Below, piece after piece: positions 5,903 through 8,978 of a stretch of DNA of 8,978 nt (position 1 is its first letter; the number at the start of each line of letters is the position of its first letter). The notes beneath the pieces were generated by a model. That model worked only from the letters and a program-made list of their open reading frames with translations, was not told the origin of the DNA and made no database searches. This stretch comes from Leucothrix mucor (GTDB lineage Bacteria > Pseudomonadota > Gammaproteobacteria > Thiotrichales > Thiotrichaceae): assembly GCA_011322515.1 (NCBI GenBank), contig DRMS01000357.1:1-8978 (forward strand), written 5' to 3'. The position numbers and the translations under genes are program-made.

Positions 5903-5931
5903 TTGATCATCTTTCTTCTTTTCGCTATAAA
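5903..5931 (+). promoter_or_regulatory. Sigma70-like promoter for queCDE
   Basis: TTGATC (5903-5908) and TATAAA (5926-5931) are separated by exactly 17 bp and match the sigma70 consensus at 4/6 and 5/6. Initiation near 5938 gives a leader of about 75 bases before the queC ATG at 6016. This is the best-formed promoter in the window and correctly placed for the plus-strand operon. Confidence 0.6.
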
Positions 5932-5940
5932 GCCCTGCTT

Positions 5941-6003
5941 GGCTACTGTCCTATGTAGCCCCTGTCGATGCACCAGGTAAAAAACACAGAGAGTTTTTCT
6001 CTC
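5941..6003 (+). promoter_or_regulatory. Structured leader of queC
   Basis: Three hairpins follow the promoter: GGCTAC/GTAGCC with an eight-base loop (5941-5960), a weak CCTG/CAGG stem (5961-5977), and GAGAG-TTTTT-CTCTC (5989-6003), which ends three bases before the ribosome site at 6006-6012. An A-rich run (TAAAAAAC) follows the second stem, recalling the tail of preQ1-I riboswitches, but no pairing of that tail with the loop could be found. A regulatory role is possible; the class is unassigned. Confidence 0.35.
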
Positions 6004-6015
6004 AAAGAAGGAATT

Positions 6016-6708
6016 ATGAAAGCCCTAGTTGTTTGTTCGGGTGGCTTGGATTCGGTTACTTTGGCTTATAAAGTAGCGAACGAAGGCGTACTCGCTTCCT
6101 TGTTGTCGTTTAATTACGGTCAACGTCATTTAAAAGAACTCGATTTTGCACGTCTTTGTGCCGATCAATTAGGGGTTAAGCATACCGTGATTGATTTGAG
6201 TCAGGTAGGTCAACACCTCAACTCTGCATTGACTCCCCGTTCGCAACACAATGCTACTATTCCTGATGGACATTATGCTGAAGCCAGTATGGAAGCAACG
6301 GTCGTACCAAACCGTAATGCCATTATGATGACCATTGCTTATGGTCTTGCAGTTTCTCAGCAGGCGGATACTGTGGCGATGGCGGTGCATGGTGGGGATC
6401 ATTTTATTTACGCAGATTGTCGTCCTGACTTTATTCATACCTTTGCAGCAATGCAGACACTTGCGTTGGATGGTATTGCCGATATTTCTTTATATACCCC
6501 TTTTTTAGAGCGCGATAAAAAAGCTATTGTGCAGGAAGGCATCAAATATGCCGTTCCATTTGCACAAACATGGTCGTGTTATAAAGGATTAAAACAGCAC
6601 TGTGGGCGTTGTGGAACGTGTGTAGAACGTCGTGAAGCCTTTCATCTTGCTAATGTCGAAGACCCTACTCTTTATGCAGATGCTAAATTCTGGCAATCGG
6701 TAACTTAA
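6016..6708 (+). CDS. queC: 7-cyano-7-deazaguanine (preQ0) synthase
   Basis: QueC converts 7-carboxy-7-deazaguanine to preQ0 using ATP and ammonia, in the queuosine route. The 230-residue product (231 in E. coli) opens with the PP-loop ATP motif CSGGLDS (7-13), followed by FNYGQRHLKELD (32-43), VVPNRNAIM (96-104) and AVHGGDHFIYADCRP (123-137). It ends with a four-cysteine zinc site, Cys188, 196, 199 and 202 (CGRCGTC). The overall sequence recalls the alphaproteobacterial-type QueC more than that of E. coli. The start at 6016 is chosen because GAAGGAATT precedes it and the product then begins MKALVV at family length. The upstream in-frame ATG at 5968 has no ribosome site and adds 16 unrelated residues. 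queD starts three bases after the stop. Confidence 0.96.
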   Translation: MKALVVCSGGLDSVTLAYKVANEGVLASLLSFNYGQRHLKELDFARLCADQLGVKHTVIDLSQVGQHLNSALTPRSQHNATIPDGHYAEASMEATVVPNRNAIMMTIAYGLAVSQQADTVAMAVHGGDHFIYADCRPDFIHTFAAMQTLALDGIADISLYTPFLERDKKAIVQEGIKYAVPFAQTWSCYKGLKQHCGRCGTCVERREAFHLANVEDPTLYADAKFWQSVT

Positions 6709-6711
6709 TCT

Positions 6712-7086
6712 ATGTATCGTATTAGTAAACAGTTTAACTTTAGCGCTTCTCATCAATTATTAAACCTTTCTGATGAACATCCTTGTGCGCGGATGCATGG
6801 CCATAATTATATTGTCGAAATAGAGCTACAAGCCCTACATCTCAATCAATACGGTTTTGTTCGTGATTATAATGACTTAGATGCGCTTAAGCAGTTTATT
6901 GATGAGCGTTTAGATCATCGCCATTTAAATGATGTGTTAGGGCATGATGATACAACCGCCGAAAACCTTGCCAAGTTTATTTATGATTGGGCAAAAACTC
7001 GCTGGTCAGAAGTAAGCGAAGTGCGGGTCAGTGAAACCCCTAAGACATGGGCTTGTTATCGTCCTGTTATGGAGAATACGCTATGA
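6712..7086 (+). CDS. queD: 6-carboxy-5,6,7,8-tetrahydropterin synthase
   Basis: QueD turns 7,8-dihydroneopterin triphosphate, made by GTP cyclohydrolase I, into 6-carboxytetrahydropterin, the step before QueE. The 124-residue protein is of the 6-pyruvoyltetrahydropterin synthase fold and of normal length. The zinc histidines are His14 (SASHQL), His29 and His31 (MHGHNY). The catalytic Cys25 lies in CARMHGH, DHRHLND (68-74) supplies the conserved catalytic histidine, and Glu108 in VSETP is the substrate-anchoring glutamate. No good ribosome site precedes the ATG; it lies three bases after queC, so translational coupling is likely. Its TGA overlaps the queE ATG. No GTP cyclohydrolase gene is in the window. 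Confidence 0.95.
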   Translation: MYRISKQFNFSASHQLLNLSDEHPCARMHGHNYIVEIELQALHLNQYGFVRDYNDLDALKQFIDERLDHRHLNDVLGHDDTTAENLAKFIYDWAKTRWSEVSEVRVSETPKTWACYRPVMENTL

Positions 7087-7874
7087 ATGCTCCCCTGATA
7101 ATACATCCAATCGATCAGCAGAGTAGCAATAACCTCTCTGAGTTGATTAGTATTTCTGAAATATTTGGCCCTACCATCCAAGGGGAGGGGGCGTTGATTG
7201 GCATGCCAACCATTTTTGTCCGTGCAGGTGGTTGTGATTATCGTTGCTCATGGTGTGATACGCATTATGCTGTTTTGCCTAAATTTAAACCGCAGTGGCC
7301 TTTATTGGATGCAACGACTATTTTTAATAAAATAGAAAAACTGAGTAATGGTCATCCGCTCTGGGTTACCTTGTCGGGAGGAAATCCCGCACTACAAGAC
7401 TTTGCTGAACTTATTAAGCGAGGGCAAGCTAAAGGGTATCAATTTTCAATGGAAACACAGGCGAGTATTGCACAGCCTTGGTTTTCATTATTAGATCAAT
7501 TAACACTAAGTCCTAAACCTCCCTCAACAGGAATGAAGTTTAAACAACGTGGTTTAGAGCGTTGTTTAGAAGCGTGTCAGTCTGAGCAACATCAGGTTGA
7601 TATTGCTTTAAAATTTGTGGTGGCTGATAAGAGTGATATAACTTGGGCAAAAGCGATTGCTGATCAGTATCCACAGTTCCCTAGTTTTATTCAGCCCTGT
7701 AATACAGATGCTCAGCTTGAAGGGGGAGGGGCAAAAGCAGTGAGGCAACAACAGGATGTCGATCAGCAACGTTTATTGTGGTTAATAGAGAAAATACAGG
7801 AATTAAATTGGCATCAAGTACGCATCCTACCTCAGTTACACCGTTGGTTATGGGGTGATCAGACAGGGGTTTGA
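7083..7874 (+). CDS. queE: 7-carboxy-7-deazaguanine synthase (radical SAM)
   Basis: QueE is a radical SAM enzyme that contracts 6-carboxytetrahydropterin to 7-carboxy-7-deazaguanine, the QueC substrate. The cluster motif is CDYRCSWC (Cys51, 55, 58) after EIFGPTIQGEG (26-36). TLSGGNPALQ (96-105) and LSPKPPS (142-148) follow, and the C-terminus is RILPQLHRWLWGDQTGV. These features match the longer Bacillus subtilis-like QueE type rather than the E. coli one. At 263 residues it is somewhat longer than the roughly 240 of that type, mostly in an N-terminal extension of about 20 residues. The start is the ATG overlapping the queD stop (ATGA), with GGAG eight bases upstream. It is the last gene of the preQ0 operon; no clear terminator follows. 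Confidence 0.95.
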   Translation: MNAPLIIHPIDQQSSNNLSELISISEIFGPTIQGEGALIGMPTIFVRAGGCDYRCSWCDTHYAVLPKFKPQWPLLDATTIFNKIEKLSNGHPLWVTLSGGNPALQDFAELIKRGQAKGYQFSMETQASIAQPWFSLLDQLTLSPKPPSTGMKFKQRGLERCLEACQSEQHQVDIALKFVVADKSDITWAKAIADQYPQFPSFIQPCNTDAQLEGGGAKAVRQQQDVDQQRLLWLIEKIQELNWHQVRILPQLHRWLWGDQTGV

Positions 7875-8131
7875 GTGTGGCGCATGTTACTCCACTACTA
7901 GGTTCAAATTCAATATGGGTATTAAAATAGACAGTATGATAATCAATATCACACTGTTCATGGCTAAAATGACCAGCTCATTGAATAATATCTAATCTAT
8001 TTCTCATGGTAAGTAAATCCCCGTCATCACTTATGGCATAATGATTTCATGTATAAGATTATTTTTTGATTAAAATAGTGTCTATATTCTAACTAAATAA
8101 ACTTGCTAACCCTAATTCCTGTTCTATTCCA
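7875..8131. other. Spacer between queE and cobU with two small hairpins
   Basis: No gene is supported in this 257-bp spacer. Two imperfect inverted repeats are visible: ACAGTATGATA/TATCACACTGT at 7931-7957 (one mismatch, five-base loop) and ATCA-TTATG/CATAA-TGAT at 8026-8045 (one bulged base). Neither is followed by a T-run, so they are not clear terminators. A TATATT at 8083-8088 could be a -10 for cobU, but no -35 is evident. No cobalamin-riboswitch sequence was recognised. Confidence 0.45.
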
Positions 8132-8674
8132 ATGAAAACACTAATTCTAGGCGGTGCCAAGTCAGGTAAAAGCCTCTTTGCTGAAAACCTAGCAATTCAA
8201 TCACAAAAAAGACTCATCTATATAGCGACAGCAGAAGCGCAGGATAGCGAGATGGAGCAGCGCATTTTATTTCATCAGAAGCGACGTATTGATCAGCCAG
8301 TGGAGTGGCAGACGATTGAGGAGCCGATTGCTTTAGCTAAAGTTCTTAATCACTTATCTCAACTTAATCAAGCAAAGAATGATCAATTGATTTTAATTGA
8401 TTGTTTGACTTTATGGTTGAGTAATCTATTGTTCAAACTGGGAGAAAAACAGCGACAGATTGAAATTCATGAATTACTTGATTTTTTAACTAACTGCCAG
8501 ATGGATGTAATTTTTGTAAGTAATGAAACGGGTCTGGGGATTGTGCCGATGAATCAGTTAAGTCGTCAGTTTATTGACTTGGCAGGGGATTTGCATCAGC
8601 GTATGGCCGCAGTGTCTGATCAAGTGATTTTAACGGTGGCGGGGCTACCAATGGTTTTAAAAGGAACGTTATAA
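8132..8674 (+). CDS. cobU: Adenosylcobinamide kinase / adenosylcobinamide-phosphate guanylyltransferase
   Basis: CobU phosphorylates adenosylcobinamide and then adds GMP, giving adenosyl-GDP-cobinamide for the nucleotide-loop step of cobalamin synthesis. The 180-residue product matches the family length. It has the P-loop GGAKSGKS (7-14) and the guanylylated histidine region FHQKRR (47-52), with His48 as the probable active site. IDCLTLWLSNLL (89-100), VSNETGLGIVP (129-139) and SRQFIDLAGDLHQRMA (144-159) follow, with the family ending VAGLPMVLK. The ATG has no strong ribosome site, but no earlier in-frame start is better. cobT begins directly after its stop. All expected motifs are present, so the enzyme looks functional. 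Whether the host makes the corrin ring or only salvages it cannot be told here. Confidence 0.95.
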   Translation: MKTLILGGAKSGKSLFAENLAIQSQKRLIYIATAEAQDSEMEQRILFHQKRRIDQPVEWQTIEEPIALAKVLNHLSQLNQAKNDQLILIDCLTLWLSNLLFKLGEKQRQIEIHELLDFLTNCQMDVIFVSNETGLGIVPMNQLSRQFIDLAGDLHQRMAAVSDQVILTVAGLPMVLKGTL

Positions 8675-8978
8675 ATGTTATCAGGTTGGATTATGGAGGA
8701 GGTTGCTTCGATTGATAAAATGGCGCAGGAGAGTGCAGAGCAAAGGCAGGCAATATTAACCAAGCCCGCAGGTTCTTTGGGCGTATTGGAGCGTTTAGCG
8801 ATTCAATTTGCGGGGTGGCAAGGGGTTTGTAAGCCACAGCTTGATAAGGTGCATATCAGTATTTTTGCGGCAGATCATGGTGTTGCGGAGGAGGGCGTAT
8901 CTGCTTTTCCACAGGTTGTGACGGGTGAAATGGTCAAAAATTTTGTGCGAGGTGGCGCCGCGATTAGTGTTTTAGCGC
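8675..8978 (+). CDS. cobT: Nicotinate-nucleotide:dimethylbenzimidazole phosphoribosyltransferase, N-terminal part (cut by window edge)
   Basis: CobT makes alpha-ribazole phosphate from nicotinate mononucleotide and dimethylbenzimidazole, supplying the lower ligand that is joined to the CobU product. The visible 101 residues contain the family motifs KPAGSLGVLERLA (30-42), FAADHGVAEEGVSAFP (64-79), VTGEMVKNF (82-90) and GGAA (93-96). The family is usually near 350 residues, so the rest lies beyond the right edge. The ATG directly follows the cobU TAA with no spacing, and AAGGA in the cobU end serves as a plausible ribosome site about ten bases upstream. A second in-frame ATG six codons later, at residue 7, cannot be excluded as the true start. 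Confidence 0.95.
   Translation, partial: MLSGWIMEEVASIDKMAQESAEQRQAILTKPAGSLGVLERLAIQFAGWQGVCKPQLDKVHISIFAADHGVAEEGVSAFPQVVTGEMVKNFVRGGAAISVLA

Noticed and set aside
5961..5990. preQ1-I riboswitch before queC.
   Set aside because: There is a small stem followed by an A-rich tail, but the stem is only four pairs and the tail cannot form the required pairing with the loop.
5968..6015. Longer queC start at ATG 5968.
   Set aside because: No ribosome site, adds residues not found in the family, and lies within the structured leader; the ATG at 6016 has a good site.
7875..8007. Minus-strand frame from ATG at 8007 (MRNRLDIIQ, stop, then a protein-like stretch) in the queE-cobU spacer.
   Set aside because: It has an early TGA, no good ribosome site, and stays open into antisense of queE, so it is probably a by-product of queE codon use and chance.
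7875..8131. Cobalamin riboswitch before cobU.
   Set aside because: The spacer lacks a recognisable B12-box and the usual multi-helix core; only two small hairpins are seen.

Overview
The window looks like a moderately AT-rich gammaproteobacterial chromosome. Protein similarity and the order thrS-infC-rpmI-rplT-pheS-pheT, the same as in Escherichia coli, support this. A narrower placement is a guess; the abundant small palindromic repeats recall Thiotrichales- or Methylococcales-type genomes. No phage, CRISPR, tRNA, rRNA or full-length insertion sequence was seen.

The left part (1-5452) lies on the minus strand and holds the translation-factor/synthetase operon. In transcription order it runs thrS (threonyl-tRNA synthetase), infC (IF3), rpmI (L35), rplT (L20), pheS and the first 81 codons of pheT. 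The order is conserved, but the gaps are expanded and carry most of the unusual content. The thrS leader has a hairpin that copies a tRNA-Thr anticodon loop, as in the E. coli thrS autoregulatory operator. infC appears to start at AUC. A TATAAT promoter with a GC-rich discriminator lies in the infC-rpmI gap. A 121-bp IS66-like non-autonomous element with a perfect 8-bp target duplication sits 2 bp after the rplT stop, followed by a strong intrinsic terminator and a nested palindrome of about 250 bp before pheS.

The spacer 5453-6015 separates divergent transcription units. It holds the thrS operator, a second palindromic repeat of about 120 bp, a candidate thrS promoter and a good sigma70-like promoter for the plus-strand genes.

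The right part (5903-8978) is on the plus strand. A compact queC-queD-queE operon makes preQ0, the 7-deazaguanine precursor of queuosine; queD and queE overlap by ATGA. After a 257-bp spacer come cobU and a 3'-truncated cobT, which act in cobalamin nucleotide-loop assembly and are abutted with no spacing. No obvious cobalamin or preQ1 riboswitch was found.

No wholly new multigene system is evident; every long open frame belongs to a known family. The items worth a second look are the intergenic palindromic elements and the RNA-level control sites.
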